In this document: piece by piece, positions 36,485 through 45,153 of the stretch
Layout: every line of letters begins with the position of its first letter
Position numbering within the stretch: position 1 is the first letter of the stretch
Assembly: GCA_002245855.1 (NCBI GenBank)
Contig: NOUX01000012.1
Coordinates: forward strand, 62,001-126,000
Direction of reading: 5' to 3'
DNA length: 64,000 nt
DNA from: Sphingobacterium cellulitidis
GTDB lineage: Bacteria; Bacteroidota; Bacteroidia; Sphingobacteriales; Sphingobacteriaceae
Program-made: the position numbers and the translations under genes
Notes under the pieces: model-generated
Databases searched by the model: none
The model's input: the letters and a program-made list of their open reading frames with translations, nothing else
Told to the model about the DNA's origin: nothing

Positions 36485-36673
36485 TTAGCCTAGTTTATTC
36501 AACCAGTCAATTACTTCTTCTCTTGTCTTTCCAAGCTTTTGCTGTAATTTACCTAACAACTCATCATCTTTTCCCTCTTCATAAGCTAAATCATCATCCG
36601 TCCATTCAGCGTATTGTTGCTTGATTTTACCCTTTAACTCGTTCCATTTTCCTTTTAAATCTAGTTTATCCAT
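36485..36673 (-). CDS. CsbD-family stress protein
   Basis: 62 residues with the CsbD pattern LKGKWNELKGKIKQQYAEWTDDDLAYEEGKDDELLGKLQQKLGKTREEV shortened here to its key parts: WNELKGKIKQQYAEW, then the DLAYEEGKDDELLGKLQ helix. Highly charged and helical. The family is induced by general stress in other bacteria; its molecular function is unknown. The gene has an unusually clear Shine-Dalgarno sequence, which is rare in this phylum, and stands alone between terminator and long spacer. Confidence 0.9.
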   Translation of the reverse strand: MDKLDLKGKWNELKGKIKQQYAEWTDDDLAYEEGKDDELLGKLQQKLGKTREEVIDWLNKLG

Positions 36674-36682
36674 TTCTTTTTT

Positions 36683-36688
36683 CCTCCT
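36683..36688 (-). promoter_or_regulatory. Canonical Shine-Dalgarno site of the CsbD gene
   Basis: The minus strand reads AGGAGG with 9 bases to the ATG. Most starts in this window have no such motif. Confidence 0.75.
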
Positions 36689-36781
36689 ATTATTAATTTG
36701 ATATATAGCATAAACAGGAGCTGTCTAAAATGGTTTGTTAAAAATATTTAAAATTTTAATTAAGTAAATGTGAATGGTCTT

Positions 36782-37369
36782 TTACGCAGAATAAAGGCCT
36801 TTTTTATCAATAAAATCAACTACCGCATCCGGTGTATAAAACTTTATCGAACGACCTTCTTTGATGGCATTCCTTAAAAAAGTAGAAGACAACTCCATAA
36901 CAGGGGTATCAGTCATGCTAATGGATGGATGGTTCTTTAAATCCTCAGGGGCTTCGTATCCTGGTCTTGGATAAACCACTATCTTATAATCTCGAAGTAG
37001 GATCTCCGCATTCTTCCATTTAGAAAGTCCTTGCAGATTATCTTCTCCCATAATAAGGATAAACTCCTTGCTGGGATATTTCTCTGCTAAATGAACAAGG
37101 GTATCGATGGTGTAGGAGGGTTGTGGCAAATTGAACTCTATATCGCTAGCTCTTAATTTTTCAGCTCCATCAATGGCTAAATTGACCATTTCCAGGCGAT
37201 CATACATGTTCCCAAGGCTTTTTTTCTCCTTAAATGGATTCTGTGGGGACACGACAAACCAAACCTCGTCCAGTGAAGTATAGTTGGCCATATAATTGGC
37301 AATAATCAAGTGACCAATATGCACAGGATTAAAGGAACCAAAGAATAATCCAACTTTACTTTTTGACAT
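36782..37369 (-). CDS. nadD: Nicotinate-nucleotide adenylyltransferase
   Basis: 195 residues with the nucleotidyltransferase motifs FFGSFNPVHIGHL (HxGH) and SSTFLRNAIKEG (SSTxxR). It adenylates nicotinate mononucleotide in NAD synthesis, downstream of nadA/nadB, which are also in this window but 21 kb away. It follows gmk by 2 bp in the yicC-gmk-nadD operon. Confidence 0.95.
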   Translation of the reverse strand: MSKSKVGLFFGSFNPVHIGHLIIANYMANYTSLDEVWFVVSPQNPFKEKKSLGNMYDRLEMVNLAIDGAEKLRASDIEFNLPQPSYTIDTLVHLAEKYPSKEFILIMGEDNLQGLSKWKNAEILLRDYKIVVYPRPGYEAPEDLKNHPSISMTDTPVMELSSTFLRNAIKEGRSIKFYTPDAVVDFIDKKGLYSA

Positions 37370-37371
37370 AT

Positions 37372-37941
37372 TTAAGAATTAATAAAATCTAAAACTAATT
37401 TCTCTGCTTCGGCACAAGCGGTTTCCAAATCGTTGTTTTGAAGGATAATATCAAACTTATCAGCAAAACTCAATTCGTGCTCTGCTTTCGCAAAACGCTC
37501 TTTAAGCTTCTCCTCCGAGTCAGTACCTCTTCCGGTTAACCTTTCTTTTAATACATCCAATGAAGGTGGGTTTACAAATATCGCTAAGGCTTGCTCTGGA
37601 AATTTTGATTTCAAACGCAATCCACCAACCACATCAATATCAAAAATCACATGCTTACCTTCGCTCCAGATACGCTCAACTTCCGATCTTAAAGTTCCAT
37701 AAAAAGTCCCTGAATAAACTTCTTCAAATTCAATGAATTCATGTTTAGCAACCTTGTGTAAGAAGTTTTCCTTGCTGATAAAGTAATAGTCAACCCCATC
37801 AACTTCGGCGCCTCGTGGCTGACGCGTACTCGCTGAAATGGAAAAAGCAATCTTATCTCCATGCTTTTCTAATAGCCTTCTAACGATAGTCGTTTTTCCC
37901 GCCCCGGATGGAGCAGAAAAGATAATTAGTTTCCCACTCAT
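37372..37941 (-). CDS. gmk: Guanylate kinase
   Basis: 189 residues with the P-loop SAPSGAGKTTIVRRLL and the GMP-binding STRQPRGAEVDGVDYYFI segment and EEVYSGTFYGT. It phosphorylates GMP to GDP. It begins 1 bp after the yicC stop, an arrangement (yicC-gmk) found in many bacteria. Confidence 0.97.
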   Translation of the reverse strand: MSGKLIIFSAPSGAGKTTIVRRLLEKHGDKIAFSISASTRQPRGAEVDGVDYYFISKENFLHKVAKHEFIEFEEVYSGTFYGTLRSEVERIWSEGKHVIFDIDVVGGLRLKSKFPEQALAIFVNPPSLDVLKERLTGRGTDSEEKLKERFAKAEHELSFADKFDIILQNNDLETACAEAEKLVLDFINS

Positions 37942-37942
37942 C

Positions 37943-38815
37943 CTATAATACGTTTAATAGTTGTTCTTTGACTTTCTCCAATTCATCCTTCATCTTCACA
38001 ACGATTTGTTGAATTTGAGCGTTGTTGGCTTTAGAACCCAATGTGTTGATCTCCCGACCCATTTCTTGAGAAATAAAACCTAATTTCTTCCCGTTGGAAT
38101 CCTGGCTGTTCAAAGCCTCTACAAAATAATTGCAATGCGAACGTAGGCGAACCTTCTCCTCGGTAATATCAAGTTTCTCAATATAAAAAACCAATTCCTG
38201 CTCGAAACGATTCATATCCACATTTTCCTTACCTACAGCCTCTTCCATATATTGATTGATCCTTTCGCGAATCAATGGAATACGACTACCTTCTACTGCT
38301 TCAACCTCGGTTAAATAGGATAAAATCAAAGCTACACGATGTTCTAGGTCTTGTTTCAATACCTTTCCTTCATCAACCCTGAAATTATTGAATTGTTTAA
38401 CTGCCGCAAAGAAAGAATTCATTAAGACTTTTCCCTCTTCCTCATCAATCTCGTCATCATGGCTGATCACTTCAGGCATATTTAAGGCTTGTTCAAATAG
38501 ATTTGCCTTTGTATCCCCTAATTGAAAGGCGATGTCTTGTAATTGCTTATAATATTCTTTTAATAAATCGGCGTTGATATTTGCAGCTTTTGCCGTTTGA
38601 TCAACATACTCAGTTGTGATATTTATATTAACCTTACCGCGTTCGATTAGCTTACTACATTCTCCACGTAATGCTAATTCCTTATCTGAAACCGCTTTTG
38701 GCAAACGAAGATTCAATTCTAAAAACTTAGAATTTAAGGACTTGATTTCTACGGTATACTTAACTTTGCCGTTCTCGGCAGTACCCATACCATAACCTGT
38801 CATCGATTTTATCAT
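37943..38815 (-). CDS. yicC: YicC-family endoribonuclease-like protein
   Basis: About 290 residues beginning MIKSMTGYGMG, with the family's VEIKSLNSKFLELNLRLP and the C-terminal FISQEMGREINTLGSKANN. YicC proteins are RNases or RNase-adapter proteins involved in sRNA decay. The frame extends two codons upstream to a TTG inside the -7 element, so the ATG at 38815 is the true start. It leads the yicC-gmk-nadD operon. Confidence 0.93.
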   Translation of the reverse strand: MIKSMTGYGMGTAENGKVKYTVEIKSLNSKFLELNLRLPKAVSDKELALRGECSKLIERGKVNINITTEYVDQTAKAANINADLLKEYYKQLQDIAFQLGDTKANLFEQALNMPEVISHDDEIDEEEGKVLMNSFFAAVKQFNNFRVDEGKVLKQDLEHRVALILSYLTEVEAVEGSRIPLIRERINQYMEEAVGKENVDMNRFEQELVFYIEKLDITEEKVRLRSHCNYFVEALNSQDSNGKKLGFISQEMGREINTLGSKANNAQIQQIVVKMKDELEKVKEQLLNVL

Positions 38816-38818
38816 ATG

Positions 38819-38826
38819 CAAAGGTA
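38819..38826 (-). promoter_or_regulatory. Promoter -7 element overlapping the yicC start region
   Basis: The minus strand reads TACCTTTG followed by CAT and then ATG. The A of the start codon is only four bases past the element, so the operon mRNA is predicted to be leaderless. Confidence 0.55.
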
Positions 38827-38853
38827 TAAAACTTCAAGAAAAGAAAAACTGAT

Positions 38854-39423
38854 TTACCAATCATGTTTGGCAATAATCACGCATAAATAGGTTTTATAAC
38901 GACTTCCTCTTTTAACTCGCGCAAACCCAATGCCTATATCTTCCAAGGAACCATTCCACTCATCCAGCCCCAATACATGTTTCCGGTGCATAAATCCAGG
39001 CGAACCGCGACCGATAATAAAAGCTTTAATCCCGTCAACTGCTGTTTCATGGTTCGCTCCAATAGACTCAAAATTATTCGTGTTTCGCTTTTTAAGCCAA
39101 TCCGAATTTAAATAGTATCCAGCACGATTAATATGGTAATTCGGCCCATATCCGTCAGGATCTGTATGATCAAAATAATTCCGCTTTGCCATATCCTTCA
39201 CCCTCTCTTCTGCAACCTTGGCAAGCTGTTCATTCCAAACTAATTTCTGCTGTTTGACATTTCTCAAATTCTTAACTCGGATTTCTCGACCATATTTTTT
39301 GGGGTTCATCCGAAAATCATTCAGATAGTTGAAGGCCTTTTTAGCTTCGCGTCGGTCGATTTTGATGTTCTGGGCAAGAATAGGTTGTGCCCAAATGATA
39401 AAAGCAAATAATAAATATCTCAT
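38854..39423 (-). CDS. Secreted CAP-domain protein
   Basis: 189 residues: a signal peptide (YLLFAFIIWAQPILAQ) and a CAP/SCP domain with the KAFNYLNDFRMNPKKYG start, WNEQLAKVAEERVKDMAKRNYFDHTDPDG split over its usual helix (key residues FDHTDPDG), and HRKHVLGLDEW later. CAP proteins are extracytoplasmic with unknown or varied roles. An AAAGGAG sequence lies close before the ATG. Confidence 0.88.
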   Translation of the reverse strand: MRYLLFAFIIWAQPILAQNIKIDRREAKKAFNYLNDFRMNPKKYGREIRVKNLRNVKQQKLVWNEQLAKVAEERVKDMAKRNYFDHTDPDGYGPNYHINRAGYYLNSDWLKKRNTNNFESIGANHETAVDGIKAFIIGRGSPGFMHRKHVLGLDEWNGSLEDIGIGFARVKRGSRYKTYLCVIIAKHDW

Positions 39424-39481
39424 AGCTCCTTTAAGGTAAATGACTTCAGATTATGAGCATCGTTTAAAAGTAAAACTCAAT

Positions 39482-40132
39482 TTAAGCAACTTTTTTTCTC
39501 GTCTTTTCCTTAATAACCTCAATAATAGGGGGTAACAATGAAATCCCAATTATAGCCAAAACAACTATGGAAAAGTTGTTTTTGACAAATGGAATCTGTC
39601 CAAAGAAATATCCGCCCAATAAAAATAGACTTACCCAAAGAACTCCTCCTACAATATTGTATAAGCCAAATTTGGAATAAGGCATCTTTACGACTCCGGC
39701 AACAAATGGAGCAAATGTTCTTACTATGGGAACAAAACGAGCATATATAATCGTTTTTAACCCGTATTTATTATAAAAACCCTGCGTCTTCTCTAAATAC
39801 GACAGCTTGAAAATCTTTGATTCCTTCGTGAACACTCTTTGCCCAAAATGTTTGCCGATTTCATAATTCACAAAATCTCCAATAATTGCTGCCGCTATCA
39901 GCAAACCAAGCATAATAATTAAGCTTAAATTTGTTTCCGGTTTAGCAATCAATGCCCCCATCGCAAAGAGAACCGAATCTCCTGGGAGAAAAGGCGTAAC
40001 AACAAGCCCTGTTTCGGCAAAGATGATCAGAAATAAAATGAGATAGGTCCAGGTCTGATAGTCTTGAGTGATATCGATTAAATGCTTATCGATATGTAAG
40101 ATAAAGTCAATTAAGGTTGATATTAATTCCAT
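39482..40132 (-). CDS. DedA-family membrane protein (copy 1)
   Basis: About 216 residues from the ATG at 40132, chosen because the neighbouring paralogue starts at the same point (MDLIYS versus MELIST). The DedA features are ETGLVVTPFLPGDSVLFAMG, IIGDFVNYEIGKHFG and YARFVPIVRTFAPFVAGV. DedA proteins include undecaprenyl-phosphate and phospholipid flippases. It lies 103 bp downstream of a second, very similar copy on the same strand. Confidence 0.93.
   Translation of the reverse strand: MELISTLIDFILHIDKHLIDITQDYQTWTYLILFLIIFAETGLVVTPFLPGDSVLFAMGALIAKPETNLSLIIMLGLLIAAAIIGDFVNYEIGKHFGQRVFTKESKIFKLSYLEKTQGFYNKYGLKTIIYARFVPIVRTFAPFVAGVVKMPYSKFGLYNIVGGVLWVSLFLLGGYFFGQIPFVKNNFSIVVLAIIGISLLPPIIEVIKEKTRKKVA
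39699..39739. repeat. 41-bp block identical between the two dedA genes (copy 1)
   Basis: Bases 39699-39739 and 40459-40499 are identical, starting gcaacaaatggagcaaatg. The flanking codons differ at wobble positions. The block encodes the RFVPIVRTFAPFVAG-type active segment. Confidence 0.85.
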
Positions 40133-40227
40133 GTTTTCAAATTCATCTCTCAACTACAAGAATTACACCAAGCTAATTCTTGATCAGCAATATGTTTTTA
40201 TTTCAACAAAATTTAGAGCGCAAAAAA

Positions 40228-40250
40228 AAGGAAGCTTATTCAGCTTCCTT
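40228..40250 (-). terminator. Terminator overlapping the end of dedA copy 2
   Basis: A 9-bp stem AAGGAAGCT / AGCTTCCTT with a 5-base loop, followed on the minus strand by eight T. The stop codon at 40236-40238 is in the arm/loop and the KEA codons form the other arm. Confidence 0.75.
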
Positions 40251-40892
40251 CTTTTTACCGTATTTTTCTTTGATTACCTCAATAATTGGAGGCAGTATTG
40301 ACAAAATAATTATGGCGAATACCACTAGGGTAAAATTATCCTTGATAATTGGTAATCCTCCAAAGAAATAACCAATAAATAAAAAGGATGTAACCCATAG
40401 AATAGCGCCGATGACATTATAAGAAGCAAATTTCCCATATGACATCGAGCCAACGCCCGCAACAAATGGAGCAAATGTTCTTACTATGGGAACAAAACGC
40501 GCATAGATAATGGTTTTACCACCATATTTCTCGTAAAATTTCTCCGTTTTGTCCAAATATTCTTTCTTTAGAAATTTATATTTCCCTGAAAAAGCTTTAG
40601 GCCCCAGATATTTTCCAACGTGATAATTAACCATATCACCTAGGATACCTGCTACCATTAATAATCCCCACATCACAAAGACATTTAAGTCCGTTTCAGG
40701 TTTAGCAATGATTGCTCCTGTAGCAAACAGTAAAGAGTCTCCTGGAAGGAAAGGGGTAACGACAAGTCCAGTCTCAGCAAAAATGATCAGAAATAGAATC
40801 AAATAAGTCCATGTCTGATAATTATTGACTATCTCAACCAAATGATCATCAATATGGAGGATAAAGTCAATTAGGGAATAAATTAAATCCAA
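40236..40892 (-). CDS. DedA-family membrane protein (copy 2)
   Basis: 218 residues with the same DedA pattern as copy 1 (ETGLVVTPFLPGDSLLFATG, GDMVNYHVGKYLG, YARFVPIVRTFAPFVAGVG) and a charged C-terminal tail KEKYGKKKEAE. The two copies share most of their sequence and probably arose by tandem duplication. A terminator between them suggests separate transcription. It lies 12 bp after dnaN. Confidence 0.93.
   Translation of the reverse strand: MDLIYSLIDFILHIDDHLVEIVNNYQTWTYLILFLIIFAETGLVVTPFLPGDSLLFATGAIIAKPETDLNVFVMWGLLMVAGILGDMVNYHVGKYLGPKAFSGKYKFLKKEYLDKTEKFYEKYGGKTIIYARFVPIVRTFAPFVAGVGSMSYGKFASYNVIGAILWVTSFLFIGYFFGGLPIIKDNFTLVVFAIIILSILPPIIEVIKEKYGKKKEAE
40459..40499. repeat. 41-bp block identical between the two dedA genes (copy 2)
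   Basis: Partner of 39699-39739, offset 760 bp. Confidence 0.85.
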
Positions 40893-40904
40893 AGTTTTGA
40901 GCTA

Positions 40905-42026
40905 TTAAATATTGTTTAACATCACTGGCATTACCAACATTAAGATATCTTCATGATCCTCTTTAATCGCTGGAACTAATAATCCAGCACGATTAGGAGT
41001 ACTCATTTCCAAGACTACTTCTTCGCAACTTAGATTATTAAGCATTTCCACTAAAAACTTTGCATTGAAACCGATTTCCATGTCCTCACCTTCAAATTGA
41101 CAACTCAATCGCTCGTGAGCCTCATTAGAAAAATCTAAGTCTTCAGCAGAAATATGTAATTCACTTCCCGAAATCTTTAACCTTACTTGATGCGTCGTCT
41201 TGTTTGCAAAAATAACTACGCGACGTAATGTATTTAAAAACAATGAACGATCAACTGTTAATTTATTTGGGTTTAAACGAGGAATTACAGCTTCATAATC
41301 CGGATAACGTTCATCAATTAATCGACAAATCAAGTTAATCGTTCCGAATTGGAAGAATGCATTCGTATTATTATACTCAATTGAAACATTCACATCATCT
41401 GAGGGTAGTGATGATTTCAATAAAGTTAGTGCTTTCTTAGGTAGAATGATAGAAGTCGGCTTATCGGCAGTAACATCCGTACGACGATAGCGAACCAATT
41501 TATGCGCATCTGTAGCAACAAATGTGGTAGATTGCTCGGCCAACTGAACATAAACGCCAGACATCGCTGGGCGTAATTCATCATTACTCACTGCAAAAAT
41601 GGTCTTATTGATGGCTTCCAATAAAATTGCTGCCGAGATATTTACCGTAGAGGTATTTTCTACAACCGGGATTTTAGGGAAATCATCCGCATTTTCTCCG
41701 CTCAATTTATATTTTCCGTCTCCCGCAGAGATCTCAATCGCTAAGGTCTTCGTATCTACAGAAAATGCTACCGGCTGATCTGGAAGAGTTTTTAAAGTCT
41801 CAATCAAGATTTTTGACGGCATTGCCACGCGGCCTTCCTCCTTCGCTTCAATCTGTAAAGTCGTAACCATACTGGTCTGCAAATCCGTAGCGGAAATCGT
41901 CAGAAGGTTGTCCTTAATTTCAAATAGAAAGTTTTCTAGGATTGGTAGCACCGTGCTGGAGCTAGAGGCGCCACTAATAGCTTGTAATTGTTTAAGTAAT
42001 ATAGATGTAGATACAATAAATCTCAT
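40905..42026 (-). CDS. dnaN: DNA polymerase III beta sliding clamp
   Basis: 373 residues with the three-domain clamp pattern: MRFIVSTSILLKQLQAISGA start, FVATDAHKLVRYRR in the middle and the C-terminal VMPVMLNN region. It holds the polymerase on DNA. It is divergent from holB, another replisome gene, and 5 kb from dnaA instead of next to it. Confidence 0.97.
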   Translation of the reverse strand: MRFIVSTSILLKQLQAISGASSSSTVLPILENFLFEIKDNLLTISATDLQTSMVTTLQIEAKEEGRVAMPSKILIETLKTLPDQPVAFSVDTKTLAIEISAGDGKYKLSGENADDFPKIPVVENTSTVNISAAILLEAINKTIFAVSNDELRPAMSGVYVQLAEQSTTFVATDAHKLVRYRRTDVTADKPTSIILPKKALTLLKSSLPSDDVNVSIEYNNTNAFFQFGTINLICRLIDERYPDYEAVIPRLNPNKLTVDRSLFLNTLRRVVIFANKTTHQVRLKISGSELHISAEDLDFSNEAHERLSCQFEGEDMEIGFNAKFLVEMLNNLSCEEVVLEMSTPNRAGLLVPAIKEDHEDILMLVMPVMLNNI

Positions 42027-42137
42027 TTCTTTTAGCTAATAGATTTTATTGCAATAATACAGAAAAGAATCTAATTTTTTGCAATTCAAATTCTAGTTCG
42101 CACACATAAACATTAAAAAGCACTGCATTAAAATTTG

Positions 42138-42145
42138 TACATTTG
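42138..42145 (+). promoter_or_regulatory. Promoter -7 element of holB
   Basis: TACATTTG matches TAnnTTTG exactly, 11 bases before the holB ATG; the leader would be only about 5-6 bases. Confidence 0.5.
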
Positions 42146-42156
42146 TAAGATTAGGT

Positions 42157-43299
42157 ATGCAATTTAAAAAAATCGTAGGCCATCAGGCCATCAAGCAGCA
42201 TCTTGTTTCAACGGTAAAGGAAAACCGTGTCAGTCACGCTCAACTATTCTTAGGACCAGAAGGTTCCGGAAGTTTAGCTTTGGCTGTCGCTTACGCCCAA
42301 TTTATCAATTGCGAGAACAAACTTGAAAACGATAGCTGTGGACACTGTCCTTCCTGCCTAAAATATGAAAAACTAATACACCCCGACCTCCATTTTTCCT
42401 ACCCTTTCTTCGCAAAAAAAGCCGATGAAACCGCAAGCACCTATATGGAAGATTGGCGAAAAGCCTTTCTCGAAAACCCATACCTCAGCTTGAGCCATTG
42501 GAGAAATCAATTGGATGCGGAAAATAAACAAGCGAATATAAATATCGCTGAAGCGCATGATATAATTAAAAAACTAAGCTTAAAAGCGTTTGAAGCTGAA
42601 TATAAAGTGTTAATCATGTGGCTTCCGGAATACTTGGATACCCAAGGAAATGCCCTCTTGAAGCTGATAGAAGAACCTTCAGAAAAAACTTTGTTCCTTT
42701 TAGTGGCAGAAAATCAAGACAAGATTTTAAATACCATTATCTCTAGAACTCAATTACTGAAAGTAAACAAGCTTTCCCATCAGGAAATAACTCAATTCCT
42801 TGTCAATGATAAAAATATTGATCCTAATCGTGCGAATGAAATTGCATTTATTGCCGATGGAAATATGCAATCTGCATTGGATCAAATGGACGAATCCTCA
42901 AATCAAAACTTTGACCTCCTTATTCGGTGGTTAAGGTGTGTCGTAACGGATGCTGGATTGAATATTATTCAAATCTGTGAGGAGGAAATCAGCAAATTGG
43001 GAAGGGAAAACCAAAAGTTATTCCTCCTTTATAGTATAAATGTATTAAGGCAAATTGTCCTATTAAACCAAGGTCTGGATCAATTAGTCTTTTTAAAAGA
43101 TGCAGAATTAGATTTTGTGAAAAAATTCAGCGAATTTACCACGCTCGAAAAATTGCAAGTAGCAATTGAAATGCTCGAAAAAACACATTATTCTGTCGAA
43201 AGAAATGCAAATCCTAAAATATTATTTTTAGATTTATCTTTGCAGTTAGTTTTATTATTTAAATACAATACGTTCCAACAAGGAACTCAATATATATAA
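42157..43299 (+). CDS. holB: DNA polymerase III delta' subunit
   Basis: 380 residues, an AAA+ clamp-loader subunit. The region corresponding to the P-loop reads GPEGSGSLALA without the usual Lys-Thr, so it probably does not bind ATP, as known for delta'. Four cysteines in CENKLENDSCGHCPSC fit the zinc module. YLDTQGNALLKLIEEPSEKT is the DEAD-like/sensor region. It leads the operon holB-ricT-gldH-lpxK. Confidence 0.93.
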   Translation: MQFKKIVGHQAIKQHLVSTVKENRVSHAQLFLGPEGSGSLALAVAYAQFINCENKLENDSCGHCPSCLKYEKLIHPDLHFSYPFFAKKADETASTYMEDWRKAFLENPYLSLSHWRNQLDAENKQANINIAEAHDIIKKLSLKAFEAEYKVLIMWLPEYLDTQGNALLKLIEEPSEKTLFLLVAENQDKILNTIISRTQLLKVNKLSHQEITQFLVNDKNIDPNRANEIAFIADGNMQSALDQMDESSNQNFDLLIRWLRCVVTDAGLNIIQICEEEISKLGRENQKLFLLYSINVLRQIVLLNQGLDQLVFLKDAELDFVKKFSEFTTLEKLQVAIEMLEKTHYSVERNANPKILFLDLSLQLVLLFKYNTFQQGTQYI

Positions 43300-43309
43300 T
43301 TTTAGAAAT

Positions 43310-44683
43310 ATGGGATGTGGCAGTTGCTCATCCGGGGGTGGTTGCGGAAGTAACACACTTGGCACTGTACCAGCAGGATGTAATAACAATGGTACGTGCA
43401 TGACCAGCGGATGTAATAAATTAGATGTTTACGATTGGTTAGTCGATATGGACTTGCCATCTAACTATAAACCTTTTGATATTGTGGAAGTTCGTTTTAA
43501 AGGCTCAAGAAAAGAGTTCTTTATTAATTCGGACAACATTTACCTGGAAATGGGAGAAATGGTCGTGGTAGAACCTAATACTGGGGGATACGATATTGGA
43601 CACGTCTCTTTAACTGGTGAATTGGTTAGACTACAATTGAAAAAGAATAACGTTAAGCCTGAAGACGTTATTAAAAAAGTATACCGGAAGGCAACAGAAA
43701 ATGATGTTGCGAAATATAATCTGGCGAAAGACTTGGAATGGGAAACCATGCACCGTGCTCGTAATTTAGCGTTGGAACTTGGCTTATCCATGAAAATTTC
43801 TGATGTCGATTACCAAGGTGATAAAACCAAAGCTACTTTCTACTACACAGCAGAAGGTAGGGTAGATTTCCGGGAATTGATTAAAAGAATGGCGGAAGCT
43901 TTCCGAATCCGAATCGAAATGAGACAGATTGGAATGCGTCAAGAAGCAAGCCGCCTTGGTGGTATTGGGTCTTGTGGTCGGGAATTGTGCTGTTCAACCT
44001 GGTTAACTGATTTTAAAACGGTTTCTACATCGGCAGCTCGGTATCAAAACCTTTCTCTGAATACCCTCAAACTAGCGGGTCAATGCGGAAAATTAAAATG
44101 TTGTCTAAACTATGAATTAGACAGTTATATGGATGCCCTAAAGGATATTCCAAATAATATCGACCGTATTGAAACGCATTCTGGGGTTGCTTATCTTCAA
44201 AAAACGGATATCTTCAAAAAAACCATGTGGTTCTCTTATCCGCATGCCGAGTCTTGGATTCCTTTGTCTGTAGAACAGGTGAAAGAATTTGCTGAATTGA
44301 ATTCTCAAGGTAAAAAACCGCAGGAATTAATTGTTCCTGAAAAAGAAGAAGTAATCAATGTGGCAATTCCGGACTATGAAAACGTAGTTGGACAAGACAG
44401 TCTGACCCGATTGGATGAACGCAATAAAAAGAAGAAAAAGCGTAAACCTAAAAAGAGTCCTGGAAAACCTGAAAACGGTCAAAAACCAACTCCTGAACAA
44501 GGTAGTCAAAAGCCAAAAGCTGAAAATAAACCGCAAAACAACGGTAATAACCAGCCTAGGCAAAAAGAAAATAATTTTAATTCGGAAACTGCAGAAGGTC
44601 AAAGAAATAAAAATAGAAGACCGCAGAATAAGAATAGAAGATTTAATAATAATAAAAATAAAGACAATAACTCTGAGGGTTAA
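43310..44683 (+). CDS. ricT: RicT/PSP1-type protein with Cys-rich N-terminus and basic tail
   Basis: 457 residues. The N-terminus is Gly/Cys-rich (MGCGSCSSGGGCGSN, then CNNNGTCMTSGCNK). The PSP1 domain has its conserved GSCGRELCCSTW and QCGKLKCCLNYE cysteine pairs. From about residue 370 the tail is low-complexity Lys/Asn/Gln/Pro-rich and probably disordered. In Firmicutes RicT (YaaT) belongs to a Fe-S complex that directs RNase Y and is likewise encoded next to holB. The Bacteroidota role is inferred. Confidence 0.88.
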   Translation: MGCGSCSSGGGCGSNTLGTVPAGCNNNGTCMTSGCNKLDVYDWLVDMDLPSNYKPFDIVEVRFKGSRKEFFINSDNIYLEMGEMVVVEPNTGGYDIGHVSLTGELVRLQLKKNNVKPEDVIKKVYRKATENDVAKYNLAKDLEWETMHRARNLALELGLSMKISDVDYQGDKTKATFYYTAEGRVDFRELIKRMAEAFRIRIEMRQIGMRQEASRLGGIGSCGRELCCSTWLTDFKTVSTSAARYQNLSLNTLKLAGQCGKLKCCLNYELDSYMDALKDIPNNIDRIETHSGVAYLQKTDIFKKTMWFSYPHAESWIPLSVEQVKEFAELNSQGKKPQELIVPEKEEVINVAIPDYENVVGQDSLTRLDERNKKKKKRKPKKSPGKPENGQKPTPEQGSQKPKAENKPQNNGNNQPRQKENNFNSETAEGQRNKNRRPQNKNRRFNNNKNKDNNSEG

Positions 44684-44694
44684 TTATTAATCCA

Positions 44695-45153
44695 ATGCAT
44701 AAATTACTATTTATAGCTATTGTTGTTTTTTTACTGACCTCCTGTCAGGAAGGGGCTTTCTATGAAAGAAATTCTGTTATCCCAGGTCAACTCTGGGATA
44801 ACGGAAATAAACCCGAATTCCAAATTGATGTCCTAAATAAACAGGATAAATACAAGCTTTTCCTTAACCTCAGACATACCGCATATTATCCATACGCTAA
44901 TTTTTCTTTCCTGATCAAATATTCTGGAAAATCCGCTCAAGACACCAGTGTCAGATATGAAATGAAACTTGCTGAAACTGATGGCCGTTGGCTTGGAAAT
45001 ACTGCCGGAAATCTATATGAGCAATCCAAATTGCTCATTGATGACTTTACCTTTCCGGATACTGGAAAATATGTGTTTTCAATTCAACAAAATATGCGTG
45101 AAAATCCTTTAAGAGGAATAAATGATGTCGGTATTAAGCTAATTAAAAAGTAA
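44695..45153 (+). CDS. gldH: Gliding-motility lipoprotein GldH
   Basis: 152 residues with a lipoprotein signal (IVVFLLTSCQEGAFYE; lipidated Cys) and the GldH pattern FYERNSVIPGQLWDNG...LFLNLRHTAYYPYANFSFLI. GldH is needed for gliding in Flavobacterium; related non-gliding Bacteroidota also keep the gene, so gliding is not implied. Its stop overlaps the lpxK start by 1 bp. Confidence 0.9.
   Translation: MHKLLFIAIVVFLLTSCQEGAFYERNSVIPGQLWDNGNKPEFQIDVLNKQDKYKLFLNLRHTAYYPYANFSFLIKYSGKSAQDTSVRYEMKLAETDGRWLGNTAGNLYEQSKLLIDDFTFPDTGKYVFSIQQNMRENPLRGINDVGIKLIKK

Noticed and set aside
44327..44690. ORFs on both strands in the RicT tail
   Set aside because: The Lys/Asn-rich low-complexity tail leaves other frames open by chance.
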